In this document: in pieces, positions 9,706 through 19,110 of the stretch
Numbering within the stretch: the stretch's first letter is position 1
Layout of the letters: each line of letters opens with the position of its first letter
NCBI GenBank assembly: GCA_019636095.1
Contig: JAHBYF010000003.1
Span: forward strand, 496,001 to 560,000
Length of the DNA: 64,000 nt
Direction of reading: 5' to 3'
Source of the DNA: Hyphomonadaceae bacterium
GTDB taxonomy: Bacteria; Pseudomonadota; Alphaproteobacteria; Caulobacterales; Aquidulcibacteraceae
Notes under the pieces: model-generated
The model's input: only the letters and a program-made list of their open reading frames with translations
What the model was told of the DNA's origin: nothing
Database searches by the model: none
Translations under genes and position numbers: made by a program

Positions 9706-10397
9706 CCTGCCGCTCCAAAGAGCGCGCCGGCGCCGGCTGTAGCGGCCATGGCCAACGCGCCCCAGAACGTCACACGCAAGATAGGCGTCCATCCGCGCGC
9801 GCCACCAGCGTTTGCGCTCAGCGCCCCTAGCGCGACGAGTGACAACAGCGAAGCGATGCTCACCGCCAGGATCAGGGCCTCATGCGGCGCTGCGAGAACA
9901 ACCAGGAGGGGGACGGCCGCGCCGACGGCGAACGACGCCGCCGACGCCACAGCCGCCTGCACAGGCTTCGCGGCTGTGATTTCCGATATTCCCAGCTCAT
10001 CGCGCGCGTGAGAGCCCAATGCGTCGTGTGCGGTGAGTTGCGCAGCGACCTGCGCCGCCAAATCGGGCGTGAGACCGCGCCCAATATATATCTCGGTAAG
10101 TTCCTGCAGCTCCGCCTCTGGCTGGTCTCGCAACTCGCGGGTTTCGCGCGCCACATCCGCGCGCTCAGAGTCCGATTGCGAGCTGACCGAGACGTACTCG
10201 CCCGCCGCCATCGACATGGCGCCCGCGACCAAGCCGGCGACACCCGCCACCAAAATGCTCCCGGTAGCCGCGGAAGCGGCGGCAACCCCGATGATCAGGC
10301 TCGCGGTCGACACGATCCCATCGTTCGCGCCAAGCACCGCGGCTCTCAGCCATCCAATGCGCGCAGCAACATGTCGCTCGGTGTGGATACGACCCAT
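9702..10397 (-). CDS. VIT1/CCC1 family transporter
   Basis: Small membrane protein (231 aa) of the VIT1/CCC1 family, which moves Fe2+ or Mn2+ across membranes, usually lowering cytosolic metal. Typical signatures are GANDGIVSTASLIIGV near the N-terminus, the GAMSMAAGEYVSVSSQ segment, a charged cytoplasmic loop rich in Glu, and three C-terminal membrane segments. A GGGAGGAAAG site lies about 10 bases before the start. It stands alone between convergent and divergent neighbours, so no operon clue to the metal is available. Confidence 0.9.
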   Translation of the reverse strand: MGRIHTERHVAARIGWLRAAVLGANDGIVSTASLIIGVAAASAATGSILVAGVAGLVAGAMSMAAGEYVSVSSQSDSERADVARETRELRDQPEAELQELTEIYIGRGLTPDLAAQVAAQLTAHDALGSHARDELGISEITAAKPVQAAVASAASFAVGAAVPLLVVLAAPHEALILAVSIASLLSLVALGALSANAGGARGWTPILRVTFWGALAMAATAGAGALFGAAG

Positions 10398-10499
10398 CTC
10401 TTATCTTTCCTCCCCGAAGAAGCGCATTTGCGAACTCGGCTCTTGAGTTGAATTTGCGGTCAACTAACATCTAACGCAACGCGCGCGGAGTTCGCATCT

Positions 10500-10745
10500 A
10501 TGACCAAAATCATCTACGAAATCGTCCAACACGACGGCGGATGGGCGTTCAAGCTGGATGGCACACTATCGAGCACCTATCCTTCGCACGACGCCGCGTA
10601 CGCGGCCGCGAAGCGCGTCGCCATCGAACAGATGCGCCCAGGTCAGACGGCAGGCATCTCGTGGGAAGATGAGCGCGGCCGCTGGCATGACGAAATCTCG
10701 TCAGGTGACGACCGGCCCGAAGTTGACATTGTCGATAAGAACTGA
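10500..10745 (+). CDS. DUF2188-like small protein
   Basis: Soluble 81-residue protein with the pattern of DUF2188: a beta-strand start (TKIIYEIVQHDGGWAFKLDG), a Ser/Thr-Tyr segment, then an alanine-rich helix with A...AKRVA. Function of that family is unknown. It is divergent from the VIT gene and preceded by the imperfect palindrome GTTGA-N8-TCAAC at 10446-10463. The highly charged C-terminus (DDRPEVDIVDKN) and codon use like its neighbours favour a true gene. Confidence 0.8.
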   Translation: MTKIIYEIVQHDGGWAFKLDGTLSSTYPSHDAAYAAAKRVAIEQMRPGQTAGISWEDERGRWHDEISSGDDRPEVDIVDKN

Positions 10746-10762
10746 CGCGTCAGCGTCGCCCG

Positions 10763-10835
10763 TCGACAAGCTCAGGGTGACGCCTCTCAGCCCAATGGCG
10801 CTAGCATCCCAGTAGCGTCTCGTTGAGCTTGTCGA
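10763..10835. repeat. Inverted repeat, TCGACAAGCTCA type
   Basis: TCGACAAGCTCA (10763-10774) is repeated in inverse orientation as TGAGCTTGTCGA (10824-10835), with GGGTGACG beside the left arm. This is the widespread intergenic repeat seen in many proteobacterial genomes (recognised from memory). It fills the gap between the DUF2188-like gene and the decarboxylase. Confidence 0.75.
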
Positions 10836-10856
10836 AGCAGACGCGGACCACGTGAC

Positions 10857-12257
10857 ATGGAAGACTTCCGGAAATGGGTGGTGCGGGCTGCCGAGTGGGG
10901 CGTGGATTATCGTGCGCGCCTACGTGAGCTTCCGGTCAGGCCGCCAGTGCAACCAGGCGAGATCGCTGCGAAGATCGCGCCCTCTCCGCCGGAAGCGCCA
11001 GAGCCATTTGAAAAAGTCTTCGCCGACTTTGAACGCGACATCGCGCCCGGGATGACGCACTGGCAGCACCCGCGCTTCTTTGCGTATTTTCCTTCGAACT
11101 CGGCCCCTGCCTCGCTCATCGCCGAGCACCTCGTCAACGCGATCGGCGCCGTGTGCATGCTGTGGCAGACATCACCGGCTGCGACGGAACTCGAAACACG
11201 CGCCGTCGACTGGCTGCGCCAGGCCTTTGGCCTGCCCGACTCGTTTCAAGGTTGCATTCAAGACACGGCTTCAACAGCCACACTTGCCGCCGTGCTCGTC
11301 ATGCGTGAACGCGCGCTAGACTTCACCGGCAACCAAACTGGTCTTAGCAACACGCCGCGCTTGCGCATCTATTGCTCGGCCGAGGCGCATTCTTCGATAG
11401 ACCGCGCCATCTGGTTTTCCGGCATCGGCGCCGATAATCTTGTTCGCATCCCAATCAAAGGCCCGCTACGCGGCGCCGATCCCGACGCGCTTCGCTCGCT
11501 CATCGCCGAGGACATCGCTGCCGGCTTCAAGCCCGCGGGCGTCATCGCCAATGTCGGCGCCACAGGCGTTGGCGCGACCGATCCCGTTGCCGAACTTGCT
11601 GCGATCGCGCGCGAGCATGACCTTTATCTTCACGTCGACGCCGCATGGGCCGGCTCAGCGATGATCTGCCCGGAACTGCGCCACCTCTGGGCCGGCGCCG
11701 AGCATGCGGACTCTATCGTCGTCAACGCTCACAAATGGCTCGGCGCACAGACGCATTGCAGCGCTCACTTCGTGCGCGATCCGGCGTCTCTCACGCGCAC
11801 GCTCGCGGCCAAGCCAGACTATCTTCACACATTGGGGCTGAGCGAAGTCGTCAACTATAGCGAATGGGGCGTGCCGCTCGGACGCCAATTCCGCGCGCTG
11901 AAGCTCTGGTTCGTGCTGCGCGCGTACGGCCTCGAAGGCCTACGCACGATGATCCGCAACCACATCACTTGGTCTCGTGCGCTCTGCGAGAAGCTGCGCG
12001 CCACGCCGAGCTTCGAGATTGTCACCGAACCGGCCTACTCGCTCTTCTCGTTCCGTTACATCAACGCCAGCACCGATCTCGATACGCTCAACCTGCAACT
12101 GGTCGAAACGATCAACGCGGACGGTCGTATTTATTTGACGCAAACGCGGGTCGACGGCCGCGTCGCGATCCGCTTTCAAGTCGGCCAATTCGAATGCACA
12201 GAAGCCGACGTAATGAGCGCTTACGACGTAATCACCGAGATTTCAGAACAGCTCTAA
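10857..12257 (+). CDS. Pyridoxal-dependent amino acid decarboxylase
   Basis: Group II PLP decarboxylase (466 aa) of the aromatic-L-amino-acid decarboxylase type, which removes CO2 from an amino acid such as Trp, Tyr or Phe to give an amine. The cofactor lysine is Lys293 in NAHKWLG, and HVDAAWAGSA supplies the Asp that contacts the pyridine nitrogen. The N-terminal EDFRKW...VDYRARL segment and QHPRFFAYFPSN are typical of the family. The substrate is not readable. The gene begins directly after the inverted repeat with no obvious ribosome-binding site. Confidence 0.92.
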   Translation: MEDFRKWVVRAAEWGVDYRARLRELPVRPPVQPGEIAAKIAPSPPEAPEPFEKVFADFERDIAPGMTHWQHPRFFAYFPSNSAPASLIAEHLVNAIGAVCMLWQTSPAATELETRAVDWLRQAFGLPDSFQGCIQDTASTATLAAVLVMRERALDFTGNQTGLSNTPRLRIYCSAEAHSSIDRAIWFSGIGADNLVRIPIKGPLRGADPDALRSLIAEDIAAGFKPAGVIANVGATGVGATDPVAELAAIAREHDLYLHVDAAWAGSAMICPELRHLWAGAEHADSIVVNAHKWLGAQTHCSAHFVRDPASLTRTLAAKPDYLHTLGLSEVVNYSEWGVPLGRQFRALKLWFVLRAYGLEGLRTMIRNHITWSRALCEKLRATPSFEIVTEPAYSLFSFRYINASTDLDTLNLQLVETINADGRIYLTQTRVDGRVAIRFQVGQFECTEADVMSAYDVITEISEQL

Positions 12258-12270
12258 CTCCGCCCGCGGA

Positions 12271-12744
12271 CTATTGCAGGTGCGCCTCGACCATCCAGAG
12301 GTCCTTGTCGACTTGGCGCGAAATGCCGGTAAACAAATCCGCCGTGTCCTTGTCCCCCGCCTCATCGGCAGCGTCGATCGCAGCACGCGCCAGCTTCCCG
12401 AACGCCGCCAACCGATCAGCAACGGCGCGCAGGTGCTCCTTCTCAGCGGTAATCGTCGCGGGATATGGCTCAAGCTCGGTGTTCTTCGCCGCCGATTGCG
12501 TGGTGCCGTCCACGACGCCGCCGATCGACACAGCACGCTCTGCAATATCGTCCACGAACGCGCCGACATGTGTGTGCACGACGTCGAAGAACTCATGGAT
12601 TGCGATAAATCCTGGCCCCTTCACATTCCAATGCGCCTGCTTGAGGCCCAGGCGCAGATCAAGCGCATCCCACAAGCGCGCATTCAAAAGCGCGACCATG
12701 GCCTTTCGCGTATTGTCGGGAAGATCATTGCGAGTCGTTGGCAT
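12271..12744 (-). CDS. dps: Dps ferritin-like DNA protection protein
   Basis: Protein of 157 aa forming a dodecameric shell that oxidises and stores iron and protects DNA in stress. The ferroxidase residues are visible as QAHWNVKG, followed by HEFFD and D-IAER in the next helix. Length and lack of extensions are standard. AAGGAGAGACGACA gives a strong ribosome-binding site. The upstream stretch has GATCC-N7-GGATC (around 12811-12832), a possible operator, but no regulator can be named. Confidence 0.95.
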   Translation of the reverse strand: MPTTRNDLPDNTRKAMVALLNARLWDALDLRLGLKQAHWNVKGPGFIAIHEFFDVVHTHVGAFVDDIAERAVSIGGVVDGTTQSAAKNTELEPYPATITAEKEHLRAVADRLAAFGKLARAAIDAADEAGDKDTADLFTGISRQVDKDLWMVEAHLQ

Positions 12745-12844
12745 TGTCGTCTCTCCTTAGGCGTCGATATGGGTTCCATGTCGCCGCCCGACAACGCAAT
12801 TACCTGTAGATTTGATCCTCTTGGCGGATCGAATTTGCCTATGA

Positions 12845-13819
12845 TCAGATGCTCGCCAGCCAGTCGATAATCAGGCCAGTGGTTTCCTTCGGCGCCTCTT
12901 GCTGGGTCCAGTGTCCGATGTGCGGAATCATATGCGAACCGCGATGGTCTGACGCATTCGCGGCCATCCGCTCAAACGCCGCCTCGGCGCTGCCGCCGAA
13001 CATTTTCAGCACGAGATCGTTTTCGCCGACAATGAACAACGACGGCTGGTGGATTACGCGATCCGGAACCGTGCTCATATAGTCGAAATCGCGCGTGTGA
13101 TTGCGATAGCGGTTAAGCGGCCCACGGAAGCCGGACGCCGTGAACTCGTTCACAAAATAGTCGATATCGCCCTCCGACATCCAAGCGGGGAACGGATGCG
13201 GGTCGAGCAGGCCCTCCAGCAAAGCGTCGCCATGCTTCTTATCCGGCGCACCCCAATAGCCGACAGAGTCACCGCTCCCTGCATAGTAGAGCTTTCGCAA
13301 ACCACCGCGCACGTCTGCCTCAAACGCAGCTTCGGCGACACCTTCGTCCTTGAAGTAGGCTTGATAGAAAAATTTTCCCTGATCGACGTACATCGCCTGG
13401 ATCAACGCATCGAGCGACATCGGCGGCAATCCAAACCACGGCACACTCAAACCCGCCACCGCCCGCACCTGCTTGGGATGCAACACGGCTGTATGCCAAA
13501 CGATCGGAGCGCCCCAATCGTGACCGATCAGCACTGCGGGCTTGCCAGGTGACAGCGCTTCAATCACGCCCGCTACGTCGGCGGCGATCTCTTTCATCGC
13601 ATAGGCTTCAACCGCATGCGGCTTGTCCGAGCCGCCATAGCCGCGAACGTCAATAGCGCATGCGGTGAAGCCGACAGCCGCAAGCGGCGCCATTTGATGG
13701 CGCCACGAGTACCAGCTCTCGGGGAAACCGTGCACCATAACGACGAGCGGGCCCTCGCCCTGGGTTGCCACGCGAATCTTGATGCCATTTGCATCGACCA
13801 TGCGGAAGTCGGGCTTCAT
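12845..13819 (-). CDS. Epoxide hydrolase-like alpha/beta hydrolase
   Basis: Alpha/beta hydrolase of 324 aa. The oxyanion motif HGFPESW (30-36) and GHDWGAPIVW with nucleophile Asp101 are the hallmarks of epoxide hydrolases rather than esterases (Ser) or simple dehalogenases. The catalytic His is probably in HIGHWTQQEAP near the C-terminus. It likely opens epoxides to diols in the cytosol. GAGGAG precedes the start. It may be co-transcribed with nothing: Dps lies 100 bases downstream and the antiporter ends about 60 bases upstream. Confidence 0.92.
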   Translation of the reverse strand: MKPDFRMVDANGIKIRVATQGEGPLVVMVHGFPESWYSWRHQMAPLAAVGFTACAIDVRGYGGSDKPHAVEAYAMKEIAADVAGVIEALSPGKPAVLIGHDWGAPIVWHTAVLHPKQVRAVAGLSVPWFGLPPMSLDALIQAMYVDQGKFFYQAYFKDEGVAEAAFEADVRGGLRKLYYAGSGDSVGYWGAPDKKHGDALLEGLLDPHPFPAWMSEGDIDYFVNEFTASGFRGPLNRYRNHTRDFDYMSTVPDRVIHQPSLFIVGENDLVLKMFGGSAEAAFERMAANASDHRGSHMIPHIGHWTQQEAPKETTGLIIDWLASI

Positions 13820-13880
13820 GAGCGTCTCCTCGGCGAGAAGCTTAGCAGCAAAATGCGCAGCGCGAACGGGCGCCGCCGCG

Positions 13881-15728
13881 TCACGCCTCTTCGGCTTCGC
13901 CGATTATATCTTCAGCTTCCTTGTTCAGCGCCCGGCCTTCCTGCCGTGGGACAGTGAACGGCGTTGGCTCCGGTGTCTGCGTGTTGTTGCGCCAGAGCCC
14001 ACGACCCGCGGCAATACCGCCTGCGAGCTGAAGCTCGAAACGCTCGGCATCGCGCTCGCGAACATCTTCGATGGTTTCAGCGATCTCGAAATCTGAAAAT
14101 CCCAGCTCGCGCAGCACCGCGCCGCTGAAGGTCAGCGACGACTCGAAGAGTTCACGCACCTGATAGTCGACGCCCGCCTTCACCAAGCGCATGGAATGAC
14201 CGCGATCGAACGAGCGCGCAAAAATCTTGGCGTGGGGGAACTCGGACTTCACCAACGCCACAACCCGGTCTGTCGTCTCGGGCTTGTCGACACAGATCAA
14301 CACAGCTTCTGCCGTCCCCGCGCCGGAGGCGCGCAGCACATCAAGACGGGTGCCGTCGCCATAATAGACCTTGAACCCGAAATTCGCCGCGACCTGGATC
14401 ATCTCCACGTCGGTTTCGATCAGCGAGATATCGACGCCGCGCGCCAGCAATGACTGACTCACCACCTGCGCAAATCGGCCGAAGCCGATGAACAGCACCC
14501 GTCCATTGAGATCGTGCGCCTCTTCGACTCCGTCCATCGAGACGGTTGGCTTCGGCGCGAAGCGTCTCTGCGTAATCGCGACAAGCGGCGCCAGCGCCAT
14601 CGAAAAGATGACGATCGCGGTCATGATCGATGCGATCCGGTGATCAATGACACCCACGGCAAGGGCGGAAGCGTAGAGAACGAATGCAAACTCGCCACCT
14701 TGCGCGAAATGAGCGGCGCGTTGCAGCGCCTCGACGTGGTCAGCCTTGAAAGCGCGCGCGACACCATAAACCGCCAGCCCCTGCGCCGCCATGAACACGA
14801 AAACGCCGAGAACGATGACGCGCCAATCTCCGAGCACCACCGTCATGTTGAGCGACATGCCAACGCTCATAAAGAAAAGGCCCAAAAGCAAACCGCGGAA
14901 CGGCTCGACATCCGCCTCAAGCTGGTGACGAAAGGATGATTCAGAGAGCAACACACCCGCCAGGAATGCGCCCATCGCCATCGACAGGCCGCCCCATTCC
15001 ATGAACAGGGCTGCGCCAAGCACGACGAGCAAAGCCGCTGCGGTCATCACCTCGCGCGCGCCAGTGCGGGCTAGCAGCGAAAACAACGGATTGAGCGCCC
15101 ACCGTCCCAGCGCAAACACAGCAGCGATCGAGACGATCGCAAATCCGGCACTCTGCCACCAAGGCTGAGCCGTGTGCGCGGGGCCACCGGCAAACGAGGC
15201 CAACACTGCGACAAGCGCCAGCAAAGGCACAATCGAGAGATCTTCAAAAAGAAGGATCGCGACCGAACGCTGCCCTGCTGGCGTTGCGCTTTCGCCGACG
15301 TCCTCAAGCATTTTCATAATCACCGCCGTCGACGACAGCGCAAATCCCAGCCCAGCGACAAGTGCGGTTTGCCAACTCAAGCCCCACAACATGCCAATGG
15401 CAGTGAGGATGGCGCCGCACGCCAGCACGTGCGCAAGGCCAAGCCCAAAAATGTCGCGCCGCAGCGCCCACAACTTTGCTGGCCGCATTTCGAGGCCGAT
15501 GAGAAACAAGAACATCACGACGCCCAATTCGGCGACGTGAAGAATGGCTTCTGGGTCGTTGATGACGTGCAGCCCATAGGGGCCGATCACCAAGCCAGCG
15601 GCGAGGTAACCCAGCACCGACCCCAAACCCAATCGCAAGAAAATCGGCGCCGCAACCACGCCAGCGCCCAGCAGCGCCACCGCGTGTTCGAGGCCTAATC
15701 CACCGTCCGCCACAGCCTCTGCCGCCAT
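13881..15728 (-). CDS. Kef-type cation:proton antiporter
   Basis: CPA2 family antiporter with a Kef-like layout: about 12 membrane segments (start through about 390), then a RCK/TrkA-N nucleotide-binding domain (GRVLFIGFGRFAQVVSQSLL, then the acidic IETD) and a C-terminal tail. Such proteins exchange K+ or Na+ for H+ and are gated by ligand binding to the RCK domain. A longer frame reaches 15809, adding 27 residues that look unlike the family; ATG 15728, with AAGG upstream, starts just before the first conserved helix. It is divergent from chpT, so both promoters share a short gap or overlap the longer frame. Confidence 0.88.
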   Translation of the reverse strand: MAAEAVADGGLGLEHAVALLGAGVVAAPIFLRLGLGSVLGYLAAGLVIGPYGLHVINDPEAILHVAELGVVMFLFLIGLEMRPAKLWALRRDIFGLGLAHVLACGAILTAIGMLWGLSWQTALVAGLGFALSSTAVIMKMLEDVGESATPAGQRSVAILLFEDLSIVPLLALVAVLASFAGGPAHTAQPWWQSAGFAIVSIAAVFALGRWALNPLFSLLARTGAREVMTAAALLVVLGAALFMEWGGLSMAMGAFLAGVLLSESSFRHQLEADVEPFRGLLLGLFFMSVGMSLNMTVVLGDWRVIVLGVFVFMAAQGLAVYGVARAFKADHVEALQRAAHFAQGGEFAFVLYASALAVGVIDHRIASIMTAIVIFSMALAPLVAITQRRFAPKPTVSMDGVEEAHDLNGRVLFIGFGRFAQVVSQSLLARGVDISLIETDVEMIQVAANFGFKVYYGDGTRLDVLRASGAGTAEAVLICVDKPETTDRVVALVKSEFPHAKIFARSFDRGHSMRLVKAGVDYQVRELFESSLTFSGAVLRELGFSDFEIAETIEDVRERDAERFELQLAGGIAAGRGLWRNNTQTPEPTPFTVPRQEGRALNKEAEDIIGEAEEA

Positions 15729-15845
15729 CGGGGCAACCTTTTCAACGAGAAGGCTCCCATGTGGCGCCCTTTGGGTCGCCTTTGAACCCCTCCCGAAGGC
15801 TCGAATCATTTATGTTGACCACTTCCCCCTTCTTCGGAGCGCGTA

Positions 15846-16487
15846 ATGATCGAGAACACGAAGCTGACCGCGCTTGTCGCTTCCCGCATCTGCCACGACA
15901 TGGTCGAGCCGATGAGCGCGATCATCCAGGGTCTCGAGATGATCAAGGACGGCGACGGCAAAGCCGATCCCGATGCGCTGAACTTGCTTGACCACGGCGT
16001 CGGCAAGGCGTGGGCAAAGCTTGAGTTCTTCCGCTTCGCCATGGCCGGCGCGATGGCTGAAGGCGAAAGCGAACTCGAAGAAGGCCACCCGGTCGCGACC
16101 AAGCTCTATAGCGTGCTGAAGTCAGAACTCGTGTGGTCGGCGCCGGCAGTGAAGATGCCGCGTCCGGCGGTGCGGGTGATCGTGAACTTGTTGCTGATCG
16201 CCAACGAATGCCTACCTCGTGGCGGCAAGGTCGAGATTACAGCCTCGAAACAAGGCGATGGCGGTGAGGTGGTGGTGACCGCCACCGGTCCGCGCGGAAA
16301 GCTCAAGGACGCAACGTTCGCCGCACTCAAAGGCGAAGGCGACGAACTGACGGGCCACACGATCCAGCCGACGCTCACAGGCCTCCTTGCCCGCCAGGGC
16401 GGGGTTGAGCTCTCCGCCCGCGAGACGCCTGGCGAGACTGAGAATAAGATCGAACTCGTTGCGCGCTCGGCATCGTTCCAGCTCTAA
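15846..16487 (+). CDS. chpT: Histidine phosphotransferase ChpT
   Basis: Protein of 213 aa that carries phosphate from the hybrid kinase CckA to CtrA and CpdR in the alphaproteobacterial cell-cycle circuit. The phosphorylated histidine is His17 in RICHDMVEP, within the N-terminal helical hairpin. The C-terminal half resembles a histidine-kinase ATPase fold without nucleotide-binding motifs, as in known ChpT. It is the main marker of taxonomy in this window. A receiver and a CheR follow in the same direction; I recall a similar order in Caulobacter, which would need checking. Confidence 0.93.
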   Translation: MIENTKLTALVASRICHDMVEPMSAIIQGLEMIKDGDGKADPDALNLLDHGVGKAWAKLEFFRFAMAGAMAEGESELEEGHPVATKLYSVLKSELVWSAPAVKMPRPAVRVIVNLLLIANECLPRGGKVEITASKQGDGGEVVVTATGPRGKLKDATFAALKGEGDELTGHTIQPTLTGLLARQGGVELSARETPGETENKIELVARSASFQL

Positions 16488-16559
16488 GTCGCCACAAGCC
16501 TAAAGCCTCCGTTAACCGGCGCGGACGAAGAGTTTCGGCGAATCCGATGGAGTTCGCCC

Positions 16560-16925
16560 ATGAGACGCTGCCTTGTCGTTGACGACAGCCGCGTAATCCG
16601 CAAAGTCGCGCGCCGCATACTTGAAGACATGCGCTTCGAGATTGAGGAAGCCGCTGACGGCCTGGAGGCACTGCAGGCGGTGCGCCGCCGCATGCCGGAC
16701 GCCATCCTGCTCGATTGGACCATGCCGGTGATGAGCGGCATCGATTTTCTGCGTCAGCTTCGCCAGGAGCCGGGCGGCGACAAGCCGACGGTTGTGTTCT
16801 GCACCACAGAGAATGATGTCGAGCGGATCAGTGAAGCACTGAAGGCCGGCGCCGACGAATACATGATGAAGCCATTCGACGGCGACATTCTTCACTCCAA
16901 ATTCGCCGAGGCAGGCCTCATCTGA
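16560..16925 (+). CDS. CheY-like single-domain response regulator
   Basis: Stand-alone receiver domain of 121 aa. The acidic pair is Asp8-Asp9, the phosphoacceptor Asp52 (ILLDWTMPVMSG), the switch residue Thr82/Thr83 and the conserved Lys104 (MMKPF). With no output domain it must act by protein contact, as CheY or DivK do. Its stop overlaps the ATG of cheR by one base, so the two are coupled. A chemotaxis or motility role is likely, but a cell-cycle link through chpT cannot be excluded. Confidence 0.93.
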   Translation: MRRCLVVDDSRVIRKVARRILEDMRFEIEEAADGLEALQAVRRRMPDAILLDWTMPVMSGIDFLRQLRQEPGGDKPTVVFCTTENDVERISEALKAGADEYMMKPFDGDILHSKFAEAGLI

Positions 16926-17749
16926 TGTTGAACGACGCCGAGATCGCACTGGTTGCCCGCGAAGTGAAGACACGCTCGGGCGCGGTGCTGACCAAAGACA
17001 TGGGCGGCGCGATCTCGATCCGCCTGCAGCCGCTTGCGAGGCGCGAGGGTTTCGCGAGCGTGCCTGAATTGATCGGCGCGGCGCGCATTCGTGCGGACGG
17101 CGCGCTCTGGAACGCGATCGCGGACAATCTTGCGCAAAGCGACACACGCTTTTTCCGGGACCGGTCGCAATTTGAAAAGCTGCGCACCACGCTCCTGCCG
17201 GAAGCGTTGAGACGGCGCGCACATGAACGCGTGCGGATTTGGTCGGCGGGATGCGCGACGGGCCAGGAAGCCTATTCACTTGCCATGCTTGTTGATGAGA
17301 TGCGTAGCGACGGTCTCAATCCTGCCGTTGAAATTGTGGCCTCCGATCTTTCTGAGCGGTTGCTCGATAAAGCGCGCGCAGGGCTTTACACCCAGTTTGA
17401 AGTGCAGCGCGGGCTGCCGATCCGCAAGCTGATCGCCTACTTCGAAAAAGCTGGCGACCTTTGGCGCATTTCGGATCGCCTGCGTGCGGGCGTGAAGTTT
17501 GAGCAGCACAATCTGCTGAAGCATCCCGGTCAGCTCGGGCAGTTCGACATCATAGTGCTCGCGCACGTGTTGCCCTCCTTCGATCAAGAGACGCGCATCG
17601 ATGTGTTGCGCCGCATGGCTGACGCGTTGACGCCGGATGGCGTGCTACTGCTCGGCGCCGGCGAGACGCTGCCGGAAGGTTGCGACGTGTTCACGCTTGA
17701 GGGTGGCGTCGCGCGCAAGCCGATCAATGCGCGGGTCGCCGCCGCCTGA
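16925..17749 (+). CDS. cheR: CheR-type protein-glutamate methyltransferase
   Basis: SAM-dependent methyltransferase (274 aa) that methylates glutamates of chemoreceptors. An N-terminal helical CheR domain includes SDTRFFRD. The SAM-binding domain shows WSAGCATGQEAYSLAM (motif I), ASDLSERLL (acidic SAM contact) and FEQHNLL. Its ATG shares one base with the stop of the receiver gene. No receptor, CheA or CheB gene is in this window, so it either serves receptors encoded elsewhere or works in a non-canonical pathway with the neighbouring receiver. Confidence 0.93.
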   Translation: MLNDAEIALVAREVKTRSGAVLTKDMGGAISIRLQPLARREGFASVPELIGAARIRADGALWNAIADNLAQSDTRFFRDRSQFEKLRTTLLPEALRRRAHERVRIWSAGCATGQEAYSLAMLVDEMRSDGLNPAVEIVASDLSERLLDKARAGLYTQFEVQRGLPIRKLIAYFEKAGDLWRISDRLRAGVKFEQHNLLKHPGQLGQFDIIVLAHVLPSFDQETRIDVLRRMADALTPDGVLLLGAGETLPEGCDVFTLEGGVARKPINARVAAA

Positions 17750-17763
17750 GTGACGCCCGTCAT
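17750..17763. promoter_or_regulatory. CRP-like palindrome, site 1
   Basis: GTGACGCCCGTCAT fits GTGAC-N4-GTCAC with one mismatch. It begins right at the cheR stop and its centre is about 73 bases before the MFS start. Confidence 0.45.
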
Positions 17764-17765
17764 CG

Positions 17766-17779
17766 GTGACACTCGTCAA
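17766..17779. promoter_or_regulatory. CRP-like palindrome, site 2
   Basis: GTGACACTCGTCAA fits GTGAC-N4-GTCAC with one mismatch, 16 bases after site 1. Its centre is about 57 bases before the MFS start, a common distance for activator sites. Confidence 0.45.
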
Positions 17780-17829
17780 CAATGAACTCTATACTTGACG
17801 TTGTACGCGTTTGAACGCGTGCTGACGCC

Positions 17830-19101
17830 ATGAACGATCCGACCCCGCGCGCCATGAGCGCAGCCGACATTGCCGAGTGGCGCACTGGCTGGCGCGTCGC
17901 GCTGGGCGCATCGGCGGGCATGGGCACCGGTGTCTCGCTCTACCTCTACGTCGCGAGCATTTTCATTGCGCCGATCGGCGCGCAATTCGGCTGGTCGCGC
18001 GGCGATCTCGGCATTGGCGGCATGGTCTCCTTTGTGACGGGCGCGGTGGCGCTGCCCTTGATCGGACGCTTCGTCGACCGCATCGGCTTTCGGCGCGTCG
18101 CGATTGCGTGTGCGCTCGGCTTGGCGTCGATTTATGTGCTGACGGCGCTGCAGCCTGGGATTTATCCGCTCTACCTTCTGCTGATGATCGCGGGCGGCGT
18201 GTTCGGCGGCGGCACTTCCGCAATGGTGTACACCCGCCCTGTTATCGCGACGTTCGAGCGCCAGCGCGGCCTGGCGCTCGGCTTCGCGACGGCCGGCACA
18301 TCGATCTCGGCGATGATCGCCCCGCCGTTGCTCATGTACGTGATCACGGAGTTTGGCTGGCGTGCGGGCTTCTTCGCCTTGGCTGCGCTGACCGCTGCAA
18401 TCGGATTGCCGCTGGCTTTGACGCTGATCGGCAAAGCGCGCGAAACGGTGGCGCACGCGCGCGATGATGTGGATGTCGCACACGCGCCCCACGGGCCGGA
18501 CCTCACCTTGGTGCAAGCGGCGAAGCACGGGCGGTTCTGGCTGCTCATCCTGGCGATTGCCTGCATCAACATTCCGGGCTCCGGCGTGCTTGGGCAGTTA
18601 GCGCCGTTGGTGAGCGATACCGGCCTAAGCGATGGTGACGTGGCGATTGTCATGTCGATCTACGCGGCGGGTTTGCTGGTTGGGCGTTTGGTCACCGGCT
18701 TTTCGCTCGACCGTTTCTCTCCCCAATGGGTCGGCGCGATTACGACGGCGGTGCCGGCAATTGGCATCGTGCTGCTGATGATCCCCTCGCCTTCGTTCGC
18801 GCTGGCGGCGCTCGCCGTTGCGATGATCGGCGCGCAGCAAGGCGCGGAGGTGGATCTTTTCGCGTATTTCATCAGCCGTAATTTTGGCTTGAAGCATTAC
18901 GGCGCGATCTATGGGGTCGTCGCCATGGCCGGCGCGCTGTCGACGGCGGTGGCGCTGGTGTCGTTCGGAAAGATTCACGACGCGACCGGATCGTATGATC
19001 TGGGGCTACAGGTGGGCGCGGTGTTGTTCTGTGTTGGTGCGGTGGCGTTTGCGTTGATCGGAAGAAAGCCGCCGGAAGCGCCAGCCGTTGTAACCGTGTA
19101 G
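17830..19101 (+). CDS. MFS transporter
   Basis: Major facilitator of 423 aa with about 12 membrane segments. The loop motif between segments 2 and 3 is seen as GRFVDRIGFRRV, and its half-repeat counterpart as GRLVTGFSLDRF. It resembles oxalate/formate or monocarboxylate-type MFS members, but the substrate is not readable. The promoter region holds two CRP-like palindromes and ACGCG-TTTGAA-CGCGT (17804-17819), suggesting control by more than one regulator. Confidence 0.88.
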   Translation: MNDPTPRAMSAADIAEWRTGWRVALGASAGMGTGVSLYLYVASIFIAPIGAQFGWSRGDLGIGGMVSFVTGAVALPLIGRFVDRIGFRRVAIACALGLASIYVLTALQPGIYPLYLLLMIAGGVFGGGTSAMVYTRPVIATFERQRGLALGFATAGTSISAMIAPPLLMYVITEFGWRAGFFALAALTAAIGLPLALTLIGKARETVAHARDDVDVAHAPHGPDLTLVQAAKHGRFWLLILAIACINIPGSGVLGQLAPLVSDTGLSDGDVAIVMSIYAAGLLVGRLVTGFSLDRFSPQWVGAITTAVPAIGIVLLMIPSPSFALAALAVAMIGAQQGAEVDLFAYFISRNFGLKHYGAIYGVVAMAGALSTAVALVSFGKIHDATGSYDLGLQVGAVLFCVGAVAFALIGRKPPEAPAVVTV

Positions 19102-19110
19102 CTCGCTTCC

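Noticed and set aside
16505..16530. CtrA box between chpT and the receiver gene
   Set aside because: Only one TTAAC half-site is present; the full TTAA-N7-TTAA motif is absent.
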